From contig NZ_VTGY01000011.1 of assembly GCF_009729075.1 (NCBI RefSeq), positions 434,001 to 498,000 on the forward strand: 64,000 bases of DNA. The letters are read 5' to 3'. The stretch comes from Mycolicibacterium sp. CBMA 226. Its GTDB lineage: Bacteria; Actinomycetota; Actinomycetes; Mycobacteriales; Mycobacteriaceae. Shown one piece after another: positions 33,454 through 41,601 of this stretch. Each line of letters starts with the position of its first letter. Position 1 is the stretch's first letter. Under the pieces are notes generated by a model that saw only the letters and a list, made by a program, of their open reading frames with translations, was not told where the DNA came from and did no database searches. The translations under genes were made by a program, and so were the position numbers.

Positions 33454-34654
33454 CCAGCACCGCCGCGATGGCGGTGGTGAGCGGAACCGACAGCGCCAGT
33501 GCGATACCGCCGACCGCCGACCGGGCGATTTCGATCGCCACGCTCTCACTGGTCAGCACATCACCCAGCGACCGGTTGGCGACGCTGAACAACAGCAGCA
33601 GCGGAAGCGCGCTGCCGGCGTAGGCGAGCACCAGCGTGTAGACGGTGCTGGCGATGTGGTCGCGCCCCACCCGCATGGCGCCGGTGAAGATGGCGCGCCG
33701 GGATGCGCCGTGTTCGGCCAGTTCGAAGGCCGTGGACGCCTGCGTGACGGTGACGTCGTTGAGCACGCCCAGTGAGCCGATGATGAAGCCGGCGAGCAAC
33801 AGGCCGGTGATCGACACCGACCCCATGTAGGCCGCGATGTCGTTGTTCTGATCTTCGGACAATCCGGTGAGGTGCGCCAATTCGATTGCCGCCCAAGACA
33901 ACACCGCCGACAGCAGCAGTGAGCTCAGGGTGCCGAGCAGGGCTGCGCTGGTGCGCAGGCTGACCCCGTGTGCCAGGTAGATCACCGCGTACAGGATCAC
34001 CGACGACGCCACGAGAGCAACCGGGATGGCCGGCCCGCCGTCACGCAGCGCCGGTAGCAGGAACACCGTCAGCACCACGAACGCGACGGCGATCCCGACG
34101 AGGGCCCGCAGGCCGCGCCAACGGGCCACCGCGACCACCACGACGGCGAAGACGGCAGCCAGCGCGACGAGCGGCCACGTGCGCTCGAAGTCGAAAAAGG
34201 CGTAGGTGGTGGTGCCGGAGTCGTCGACCTGGCGGGTGACGCGGATGTGGTCGCCGGCCGCGAGGTGCGGCTGGCCGGGGCCGGTGCTGAACTCCAGCAG
34301 GGTGTTGGCGCCCGAATTCGGCCCCGAGTCGATCCCGATCAACGACTGCACACAGGTGCCCGCGCCGGGCGGTGCGGTGACCGGGGCCGACGTCAGCACC
34401 GCGCCGACGGACGGACTGCCGCAGTTGTTCTTGCCGGTCGACACGACGTGTCCGGCTTCGGTGCTGACGGCGCCGCCGTGTGCGTTCTGGAAGGGCAGCG
34501 GGATGTCGACGGCCTTGCCGTGCGGCCACAGGATCACGGCGCCGATCACGGTCGCCAGCCCGATCACCGCCAGCAGCCCGACGACGATCTTCGCCGCCAG
34601 GGGACTCAACGGGGCCGGGCCGGAACTGTGCGAGTGGGTATGGGAGTGCGCCAC
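33431..34654 (-). CDS. YibE/F-family membrane protein
   Basis: The 407-residue protein starts with a His-rich cytoplasmic tail (MAHSHTHSHSS), then one helix, an extracytoplasmic domain with two cysteines (KNNCGSPS, GAGTCVQS), then seven or more helices containing NNDIAAYMGSVSITGLLLAG and GVLNDVTVTQASTAFELAEH, the YibE/F signature. Its function is unknown; the His cluster could bind metal. It starts at GTG 34654. The short 5' distance to aspC (32 bases) on the same strand places it downstream of aspC in opposite sense order: aspC ends at 34687, YibE/F begins at 34654, so both may be one transcript. Confidence 0.82.
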   Translation of the reverse strand: MAHSHTHSHSSGPAPLSPLAAKIVVGLLAVIGLATVIGAVILWPHGKAVDIPLPFQNAHGGAVSTEAGHVVSTGKNNCGSPSVGAVLTSAPVTAPPGAGTCVQSLIGIDSGPNSGANTLLEFSTGPGQPHLAAGDHIRVTRQVDDSGTTTYAFFDFERTWPLVALAAVFAVVVVAVARWRGLRALVGIAVAFVVLTVFLLPALRDGGPAIPVALVASSVILYAVIYLAHGVSLRTSAALLGTLSSLLLSAVLSWAAIELAHLTGLSEDQNNDIAAYMGSVSITGLLLAGFIIGSLGVLNDVTVTQASTAFELAEHGASRRAIFTGAMRVGRDHIASTVYTLVLAYAGSALPLLLLFSVANRSLGDVLTSESVAIEIARSAVGGIALALSVPLTTAIAAVLATPRPTR

Positions 34655-34686
34655 CCGAGTCAGCGTAGGTGGTCAGGCTGAGCGTT

Positions 34687-35970
34687 CTACTGGCGGTAAC
34701 TGGCCAGGAAGTTGCCGAGTCGTTCGATGGCCTTGGCCAGGTCGCGGGCCCACGGCAGCGTCACGATGCGCAGGTGATCCGGTGTGGGCCAATTGAATCC
34801 GGTGCCCTGGGTGAGCAGGATCTTCTCCTGCAGCAGGAGGTCGAGTACCAGCTGCTCGTCGTCCCGGATCTCGTGCACTTCGGGGTCCAGCCGCGGGAAC
34901 GCGTACAGCGCACCCTCGGGCTTGACGCAGGAGACGCCGGGAATCTCGTTCAGCTTGTTCCACGCGACGTCGCGCTGCTCGAGCAGGCGGCCGCCGGGCA
35001 GGATCAGGTCCTCGATGCTCTGGTGTCCGCCCAGCGCCACCTGAATGGCGTGCTGCGCAGGCACATTCGGGCACAGGCGCATGTTCGACAGCAGGCTGAT
35101 GCCCTCCAGGAAACTGGACGCATGCTCCTTGGGGCCGGTGATGGCGAGCCAGCCCGAGCGGTAGCCGGCCACGCGGTACGCCTTGGACAGGCCGTTGAAC
35201 GTCAGGCACAGCATGTCCGGCGCCACCGACGCCATCGGGATGTGCTTGGCGTCGTCGTAGAGGATCTTGTCGTAGATCTCGTCGGCCAGCAGCAGCAGCT
35301 GGTGCTTGCGGGCCAGGTTCGCGATCGATTCGAGCGTCTCGCGGCTGTACACCGCGCCGGTGGGGTTGTTCGGGTTGATCACGACGATCGCCTTGGTGCG
35401 GTCGGTGATCTTCGATTCCAGGTCGGCGATGTCAGGGTTCCAGCCCTGCGTCTCGTCGCACAGGTAGTGCACCGGGGTACCGCCGGCCAGCGCGGTCGAC
35501 GCCGTCCACAGCGGGTAGTCCGGGGCCGGGATCAGCACCTGGTCGCCGTTGTCGAGCAGGGCCTGGAGCGTCATGGTGATGAGCTCGGAGACGCCGTTGC
35601 CGAGGAAGACGTCGTCGACGTCGAACCGGGGGAAGCCTTCGACGAGCTCGTAGCGGGTGACCACCGCGCGGCGCGCGGACACGATGCCCTTGGAGTCGGA
35701 GTAGCCCTGGGCGTGGGGGAGGGCGGCGATCATGTCGCGCATGATCACGTCCGGCGCCTCGAAGCCGAACGGCGCCGGGTTGCCGATGTTGAGCTTGAGG
35801 ATTCGGTGGCCCTCGGCCTCGAGCCGGGAGGCCTGCTCGTGTACCGGGCCACGGATCTCGTAGAGGACGTCCTGCAGCTTGGTCGACTGCGCGAACGTCC
35901 GCTGATTACGCGGGTGGCCGCCATGCCATGTGCGGTCAGCGGGTACCTGGTGGGTGGTCACGGTTTCCAT
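34687..35970 (-). CDS. aspC: Class I aminotransferase (aspartate/alanine type)
   Basis: The 427-residue PLP enzyme has KLNIGNPAPFGFEAPDVIMR, the substrate loop INPNNPTGAVYSRETLESIA, the aspartate contact LLADEIYDKIL, and the PLP-lysine segment FNGLSKAYRVAGYRSGW with Arg binding the carboxylate at TGFNWPTPDHLRIVTL. It matches M. tuberculosis AspC (Rv0337c) in size and in lying next to Rv0338c. The homologs act on alanine or aspartate with 2-oxoglutarate. Upstream, a 17-base hairpin separates it from etfD. Confidence 0.92.
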   Translation of the reverse strand: METVTTHQVPADRTWHGGHPRNQRTFAQSTKLQDVLYEIRGPVHEQASRLEAEGHRILKLNIGNPAPFGFEAPDVIMRDMIAALPHAQGYSDSKGIVSARRAVVTRYELVEGFPRFDVDDVFLGNGVSELITMTLQALLDNGDQVLIPAPDYPLWTASTALAGGTPVHYLCDETQGWNPDIADLESKITDRTKAIVVINPNNPTGAVYSRETLESIANLARKHQLLLLADEIYDKILYDDAKHIPMASVAPDMLCLTFNGLSKAYRVAGYRSGWLAITGPKEHASSFLEGISLLSNMRLCPNVPAQHAIQVALGGHQSIEDLILPGGRLLEQRDVAWNKLNEIPGVSCVKPEGALYAFPRLDPEVHEIRDDEQLVLDLLLQEKILLTQGTGFNWPTPDHLRIVTLPWARDLAKAIERLGNFLASYRQ

Positions 35971-36023
35971 GCTCTCATCGGTGTCGAATTCTTTTGCCCA
36001 TCTGCGATCAGGGCCACATATGC

Positions 36024-36071
36024 CAATGGCCAGCTACGACGCTCCTGACGGCGGGTCGTAGCTGGCCATTG
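36024..36071. terminator. Strong hairpin between etfD and aspC
   Basis: The arms CAATGGCCAGCTACGAC (36024-36040) and GTCGTAGCTGGCCATTG (36055-36071) pair perfectly over 17 bases with a 14-base loop. It lies 15 bases after the etfD stop and 53 before the aspC start on the minus strand. It is likely the etfD terminator or an attenuator before aspC. Confidence 0.7.
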
Positions 36072-36085
36072 CGGTGTACTTCGCG

Positions 36086-38890
36086 CTACCGCTTACCGGG
36101 GCGCTTCGCGCCCGGACGCAGACCCAGTCCGACGACCGGCGGTTCCGGCTTGGCCTCTTCCGCCGGCGCGGCCGGAGCCGATGCTGACGGGCTGGCCTTC
36201 TTGGCGCCGGGGCGACGCGCGCCCGCAGCCAGACCCAGACCCTTCACCGGAGCCGCCGGAGCAGCGGGTGCGGCGGGAGCCTCAGCAGCCGGAGCTGCCT
36301 CGGCCGCGGGGGCCGGCGTGGCAGCGGCGGCCGGAGCCGCAGCCTTCTTGGCACCCGGACGCTTGGCGCCCGCGGCCAGACCCAGACCCTTGGCCGGGGC
36401 GGCAGCAGCAGGAGCCTCAGGAGCGGGAGCAGCCTCGGCAGCCGGGGCCGGGGCAGCAGCCGGGGCGGCCGCCTTCTTGGCACCCGGACGCTTGGCGGCC
36501 ATGCCCAGACCGGTGACCGGCTTGGCGGCAGCAGCAGGCGCGGAAGCCGCAGGTGCCTCAGCAGCCGGAGCAGCAGGTGCCGGAGCGGGCTTCGGGGCTT
36601 CCTTGGCCTTCTTCTCCGCCAGCGCCGCGGAAGCCTTTGCCGCCGTGCCCTTTTCAGGCAGCGTCACCTTGCTGGTGTCCAGCGAGTTCAGCAGCAGCTG
36701 AGCGACGTCCAAGACCTCGGTCTTGTCGATGTTGCGGGTCGCGGCGACGTCGTCGACGCCGTCGCTCATCATCACGCGGCAGAACGGGCAGCCGGTCGCG
36801 ATCGCCGAGGCGCCGGTGTCGACGGCCTCTTCGGCACGCTCGGTGTTGATGCGCTTGCCGATGTGCTCTTCCATCCACATGCGGGCACCACCGGCACCAC
36901 AGCACAGGCCGCGGTCGGCGTGACGGGGCATTTCGGTGAGCTTCGCGCCGGCGGCGCCGACCAGCTCACGCGGGGCCTCGTACTCCTTGTTGTGGCGGCC
37001 GAGGAAGCAAGGGTCGTGGTAGGTGACCTCTTGGCTCGCCGACGACACCGGGATCAGCTTCTTGTCCCGCACGAGGCGGTTCAGCAGCTGCGTGTGGTGC
37101 ACGACGGTGTAGTTGGCGCCCAGCTGCGGGTACTCGCGACCGATGGTGTTGAAGCAGTGCGGGCAGGTGACGACGATCTTGCGCTTGTCGGCGTCGACGC
37201 CGTCGAACAGCTCGTTGATGGTCTCGACGTTCTGCGCGGCGAGTTGCTGGAACAGGAACTCGTTGCCGGCGCGGCGGGCCGAGTCACCCGTACAGGTCTC
37301 GCCGGTGCCCAGCACCAGGAACTTCACGCCCGCGGTCGCGAGCAGTTCGGCGACAGCCTTGGTGGTCTTCTTGGCGCGGTCCTCGTAGGCACCGGCGCAG
37401 CCGACCCAGAACAGGTACTCGAAGCCGTCGAAGCTCTCGACGTCCTGGCCGTAGACCGGGATGTCGAAGTCCAGCTCGTCGATCCAGGTGGTGCGTTCCT
37501 TGGCGTTCTGGCCCCAGGGGTTGCCCTTGAGCTCCAGGTTCTTGAACAGCACGCCCAGCTCGCCGGGGAACTCGGACTCGACCATGACCTGGTAGCGGCG
37601 CATGTCGACGATGTGGTCGATGTGCTCGATGTCCACCGGGCACTGCTCGACGCAGGCACCGCAGTTGGTGCAGGACCACAGCACGTCGGGGTCTATAACT
37701 CCACCAGCCGCCGCCGTTCCCACCAGCGGGCGCAGCGCCTGCTCGGGGCCGGAACCCTCGATACGGGCGAAACCGTCCTCGGGCACGCCGTGGCCGTGCA
37801 GGCTGTTGCCCAGCTCGGCGAAGTCGACAGCACCCTCTTCGGGCATCGGCTTGCCCTCGATGATGTACGGCGCCTTGGCGAACAGGTGGTCGCGCAGGTT
37901 CATGATGACGAGCTTGGGGGACAACGGCTTTCCGGTGTTCCACGCCGGGCACTGCGACTGGCAACGACCGCACTCGGTACAGGTCGAGAAGTCGAGGTTG
38001 GCCTTCCAGGTGAAGTCCTCGATCTTGCCGCGGCCGAACACCGCGTCCTCGGCGGGGTCGTCGAAATCGATCGGTTCGCCCTTGTACTCCATGGGCAGCA
38101 GCGGGCCGAGGCCGTCGGGCAGCCGCTTGAAGGTGACGTTGATCGGGGCCAGACCGATGTGCAGGTGCTTGGAGTGCAGCACGATCAGCAGGAAGACCAG
38201 CATGACGCCGATGTGCGACAGCAGCGCGATGGTCTCGATCCAGACGTTGGCGGTGTGGCCCAGCGGAGCCAGCAGCGCGGCCATGCCGTCGGAGAAGAAC
38301 GCGCCGTTCTGGTACGGGAAGTGCTCGCCGAGAACGTTGACGGCGGCACCGCGGAAGATCGCGTAGGTCAGGATGACCAGGAAGATCATGATGAGGATCT
38401 CCCACGCGCCACCGTTGTGCGAGCCGTAGAACCGGGACTCACGTCCGATGTTGTCGGGGTTCTTGGTCAGACGGATGATCGCGAAGACGATGATGCCGGC
38501 CAGCACGGCCAGGGCGAAGAAGTCCTGCAGGAAGCCCAGGACGGCCCAGTGCCCGACGAACGGGATGGCGAACTTCGGATCGAACAGGACGCCATAGGCT
38601 TCCAGGTAGACCGACGCGAGGACGAAGAAGCCCCACATGGTGAAGAAGTGCGCGATACCGGGGATCGACCACTTGAGCAGCTTCGACTGCGCGAAGACTT
38701 CCTTGTTCTGGTTCAGGAAGCGGCGGACCAGATCGTCCTTGCGCCCACGTTCGTCGCCGAGCTTCTGCCCGGAGCTGATCAGCTTGGTCAGCCACAGGAC
38801 GCGCTTGGCGGCGAACCCCAGGACGATGACCGTTGCCAACAGCCCGATGACCAGTCTGGCCACGTCGAGCGTGTGTTCGAGATTCTCCAC
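36086..38890 (-). CDS. etfD: Membrane iron-sulfur oxidoreductase (EtfD/Rv0338c-like), CCG-domain heterodisulfide-reductase type
   Basis: The 934-residue protein has a four- to five-helix membrane part (residues 1-245), two [4Fe-4S] sites (CTECGRCQSQCPAW at 304-317 and CTNCGACVEQCPVD at 407-420), two HdrD-like CCG domains (GTGETCTGDSARRAGNEF, ending RGLCCGAGGARMW), and a 190-residue Ala/Pro-rich tail with four GLGLxxGAKRPGAKKA units. In M. tuberculosis Rv0338c (EtfD) passes electrons from acyl-CoA dehydrogenases via ETF to menaquinone. GTG 38890 has GGGAGAGG upstream. Three GGTAAC half-sites upstream suggest a regulator. Confidence 0.88.
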   Translation of the reverse strand: MENLEHTLDVARLVIGLLATVIVLGFAAKRVLWLTKLISSGQKLGDERGRKDDLVRRFLNQNKEVFAQSKLLKWSIPGIAHFFTMWGFFVLASVYLEAYGVLFDPKFAIPFVGHWAVLGFLQDFFALAVLAGIIVFAIIRLTKNPDNIGRESRFYGSHNGGAWEILIMIFLVILTYAIFRGAAVNVLGEHFPYQNGAFFSDGMAALLAPLGHTANVWIETIALLSHIGVMLVFLLIVLHSKHLHIGLAPINVTFKRLPDGLGPLLPMEYKGEPIDFDDPAEDAVFGRGKIEDFTWKANLDFSTCTECGRCQSQCPAWNTGKPLSPKLVIMNLRDHLFAKAPYIIEGKPMPEEGAVDFAELGNSLHGHGVPEDGFARIEGSGPEQALRPLVGTAAAGGVIDPDVLWSCTNCGACVEQCPVDIEHIDHIVDMRRYQVMVESEFPGELGVLFKNLELKGNPWGQNAKERTTWIDELDFDIPVYGQDVESFDGFEYLFWVGCAGAYEDRAKKTTKAVAELLATAGVKFLVLGTGETCTGDSARRAGNEFLFQQLAAQNVETINELFDGVDADKRKIVVTCPHCFNTIGREYPQLGANYTVVHHTQLLNRLVRDKKLIPVSSASQEVTYHDPCFLGRHNKEYEAPRELVGAAGAKLTEMPRHADRGLCCGAGGARMWMEEHIGKRINTERAEEAVDTGASAIATGCPFCRVMMSDGVDDVAATRNIDKTEVLDVAQLLLNSLDTSKVTLPEKGTAAKASAALAEKKAKEAPKPAPAPAAPAAEAPAASAPAAAAKPVTGLGMAAKRPGAKKAAAPAAAPAPAAEAAPAPEAPAAAAPAKGLGLAAGAKRPGAKKAAAPAAAATPAPAAEAAPAAEAPAAPAAPAAPVKGLGLAAGARRPGAKKASPSASAPAAPAEEAKPEPPVVGLGLRPGAKRPGKR

Positions 38891-38921
38891 CGCGCCTCTC
38901 CCAGTTATGTAGCTACTAGCC

Positions 38922-38954
38922 GGTAACTTATTGAGGTTACCAACGGGTAACTTA
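38922..38954. promoter_or_regulatory. Cluster of three GGTAAC half-sites upstream of etfD
   Basis: GGTAAC (38922-38927), GGTTACC (38935-38941) and GGTAAC (38946-38951) alternate in orientation, so neighbouring half-sites form inverted repeats with 8- and 4-base spacers. The first and third are embedded in the 9-base direct repeat GGTAACTTA. They lie 32-64 bases upstream of the etfD start in the promoter zone. This is the pattern of an operator for a dimeric TetR- or GntR-type regulator; which one is unknown. Confidence 0.55.
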
Positions 38955-39083
38955 AGCTAGATGCCTGCTCATAGTCGCATCCTGCGTAGAACGCACGCTA
39001 GCAAGGCTGTCCTAACTTGAGCTGCCGCTTTGCGCTCACATCCTTACCCCGTATCGGCCTCGGCCAAGCGCCGACCGCGGGCT

Positions 39084-39097
39084 TCCTTATATAAGGA
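39084..39097. promoter_or_regulatory. A+T-rich perfect palindrome TCCTTATATAAGGA
   Basis: A perfect 14-base palindrome in otherwise G+C-rich sequence, 6 bases after the end of iniR and about 190 bases upstream of etfD on the same strand. It could be an operator, a promoter element of an etfD transcript (TATAAG like a -10) or part of iniR termination. Confidence 0.4.
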
Positions 39098-39102
39098 GGG
39101 CG

Positions 39103-41601
39103 TCAGGCTTTCTCGATGAGCAGCGCGCGCAGCATCGACAACATCTCCGACCGCGATTCGGCCCCCAACCTGCGGCGAATGCGGGCGACATGGTGCTCGA
39201 CGGTCTTCGCTGAGATCAGCAGACGCGCCCCGATGTCGCGGTACGGCAGGCCCTGCAGGACCAGTTCGGCGACCTCGCGCTCCCGGTCGGACAGGCGCGT
39301 CCACGCGGGTGTCGCGGCAGACGCGGTCCGAGCGTCACCCGAGGCAGGTGGTGATGTGGTGTTGCGCACATCTGCGTTCGGAGTGCGCTCGCGCGGAATA
39401 GCGGGGGCCGCGGACTCGATGGGATCCGCCGCCGCCTCGAGGGCCGCGTCCTGCTTGAGGTCGCGCGCCAGTTGCAGCATGGCTCCGGAGATGCGGCCGT
39501 CGGCCGAATGCAATGCGGCCTGACTGGCCAGCCGGGTGGCGTCCCACGTCAGCCCGAAGCGCGCCAGCCCACGGGCGGCCGTCGTCACCTCTGCGGCGTC
39601 GACGCCATCGGCCAGGACCCGGAGCCACGCGCGGCCGGCGCCGGCCAGCGCGGTGGCGTAGGCGCCGTGCGCGCCCTCGGCCCGACTCGCGGCAGCCAGT
39701 GCCTGCCCGTGCGGCGCGACGGCTTCGGGTGCGTTCGCCAGGATGCCGGCGTGCACGCCCGCCCAGTGCAGTGGTACCGACCACAGCGCCGGATTGCCCG
39801 CGGCCCGCAGCAGTCCGAACGCCTCGGCCAAGGGTTGGCGCAGCTGCTCGACCTGCTGCAACCGGGCCGCGGCCACCCACAACTCGCCGAGCGGCAGCAG
39901 CGCGAACAGGTCCAGCGAGTACTCGGCCAGCACTTCCATGGCGGCGTACCAGTGTTTCTGGAGGGCACCGGTGTCGCCGCTGCGTCGTGCGACGGCGGTC
40001 TGCAGGGCGGTGAACCACAACGCGTCGCGGCGGTGCAGGTCGGCCACCTCGGCGGCGTCCAATGCCGGGACCGCGGAATCGAGTTGGCCGTCGAGCATCC
40101 GGATCCACCCGAGCAGCAGCCGGTGCCGAAGTGCAGTGAATCCCGCATCGCCGCTGCCGGCGCCCGTGCGGACCGCCCGGCCGATGACGCTGCGGGCCCG
40201 GACCGCGTCGCCGCCGTGCAGCGCGACGAGGCTCAGTAGTGCCGCGGGGCTGTCCGGCGCGACGGAGTGGACGCCGTTGGTGGAGCCGACGGCCTGCGTG
40301 AGACGCGCCATCGCGACGGCGAACGGCTGATCGAGCGTCAGCAGCATGCCCTCCGCCATGCCGCGCGCCGCACGTGCGGAAGACGTTGGCGGCATGGAGT
40401 TTTCGGCCTGCAGGCACGCCCGGGCCAGCTCGGCGTCGGCTGTCGCGACGCCGACCACGGCACCCGCGGCGGCGACGAAGGGGTCGGAATTGGGCCCGAG
40501 CCAGCGGAACAGATCCGCGGCATGGGCCGCGGCGCCGTCGTGCATGGCGACGCTGGCGGCGATGCGGACCGCCTGGGCGCGGACGTCGGCGTCGTCGGCG
40601 GTGAGCAGTTCGTCCGCCAGGGCGCCGGCGGTGGTGCAGTCGCCGGTGACGGCCAGGGCATCGGCAAGGTGGGCGTCCGCCGGGGCGGTGCCGACGCGGG
40701 CCGCGGCGCGGTACAGCCGAGCTGCCTGACGGGGCCCGGCCGATGTGGCGCGGTGGATCAGTTCGGCCGCCAGCAGGTCGTCGACCGTGCCGTGTTCCGC
40801 CAGCTTCAGCGCCAATTCGGTTGACAAGGTGGAGGATTCGATCTGCGAGCGCAGCAGCCGGCACTCGGTCTCGCGGTGCCGCGCGGCGCCGACCAGCCGG
40901 GTGAGACACCGGTGCAGCGTGTCGATGAACCTCGGGTGCAGCGAGGCGGACAGCAGGCCACTGGCGCGGGCCCGGTCCATCAGTACCGCGGCGGCGTCGC
41001 CGGGCAGCTGCAGCGCGGCGGCGATGTCGTCGGGCCCGAGTTCCGGGCTGAGCGAACACAACAACAATGTGTCCAGCAGGTGCTCGTCGAGCCGGCGCAG
41101 CCGTTCGCTCAGCGCGACCGTCGCGGCCCGGCCCGGATCACCGCCCGAGGCCAGTGCCGACAGTGCCGAATACACCAGCAGCGGAATGCCGCCGGTGCTG
41201 GCGATCAGTGCGGCTACCTGGGTGCCGGGGACGCCGGCACGCGCCAGCGCTTCGTTGATCTCGCGGGGCGTCATCGGCGCCAGCTGAATCGGCGGATGCT
41301 GCCGGCTCAGGGTGGTGGTGAGGGCATTGAGCGCGCGCTCGTGAGCCAACGGCTGGGCGCTGACCACTACGGTGCGGGCCGGATCGCCGGCCAGCTCGGT
41401 CAGGGCATCCAGTTCCGCCGGGGAGAGCAGCTGGGCGTCGTCGATGACGATGGCGGCATCCGGTGCCTCACCCGGTTTCGGTACCCGGGCGAGCAGCGTC
41501 GTGCCGTTGGCCCGCAACGTCTTTCGCACCGCTTCCAGTGCGGTCGTCTTGCCGCTGCCGATTCCGCCGAGCACCAGCGATGTGCCCGCCGCCGCGGTCA
41601 T
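39103..41601 (-). CDS. iniR: IniR-like signal-transduction ATPase with LuxR-type DNA-binding domain
   Basis: The 832-residue regulator has a P-loop GGIGSGKT (residues 12-19), Walker B IVIDDAQLL (about 51), a long helical-repeat sensor region, and a C-terminal LuxR helix-turn-helix (LSDREREVAELVLQGLPYRD, ISAKTVEHHVARIRRRLG, about 766-825). Length equals that recalled for Rv0339c. In M. tuberculosis and M. marinum IniR activates iniBAC under cell-envelope stress in response to trehalose. ATG 41601 overlaps the stop of the Hsp70-like gene (ATGA), so both are translated together. Targets are inferred to be the Rv0340-like gene and iniB, where CCCCTAA motifs recur. Confidence 0.9.
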   Translation of the reverse strand: MTAAAGTSLVLGGIGSGKTTALEAVRKTLRANGTTLLARVPKPGEAPDAAIVIDDAQLLSPAELDALTELAGDPARTVVVSAQPLAHERALNALTTTLSRQHPPIQLAPMTPREINEALARAGVPGTQVAALIASTGGIPLLVYSALSALASGGDPGRAATVALSERLRRLDEHLLDTLLLCSLSPELGPDDIAAALQLPGDAAAVLMDRARASGLLSASLHPRFIDTLHRCLTRLVGAARHRETECRLLRSQIESSTLSTELALKLAEHGTVDDLLAAELIHRATSAGPRQAARLYRAAARVGTAPADAHLADALAVTGDCTTAGALADELLTADDADVRAQAVRIAASVAMHDGAAAHAADLFRWLGPNSDPFVAAAGAVVGVATADAELARACLQAENSMPPTSSARAARGMAEGMLLTLDQPFAVAMARLTQAVGSTNGVHSVAPDSPAALLSLVALHGGDAVRARSVIGRAVRTGAGSGDAGFTALRHRLLLGWIRMLDGQLDSAVPALDAAEVADLHRRDALWFTALQTAVARRSGDTGALQKHWYAAMEVLAEYSLDLFALLPLGELWVAAARLQQVEQLRQPLAEAFGLLRAAGNPALWSVPLHWAGVHAGILANAPEAVAPHGQALAAASRAEGAHGAYATALAGAGRAWLRVLADGVDAAEVTTAARGLARFGLTWDATRLASQAALHSADGRISGAMLQLARDLKQDAALEAAADPIESAAPAIPRERTPNADVRNTTSPPASGDARTASAATPAWTRLSDREREVAELVLQGLPYRDIGARLLISAKTVEHHVARIRRRLGAESRSEMLSMLRALLIEKA

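Noticed and set aside
36863..38926. 687-residue plus-strand frame opposite etfD
   Set aside because: Lacks domains, rich in Val/Gly/Asp repeats typical of antisense frames; etfD has iron-sulfur motifs and conserved synteny.
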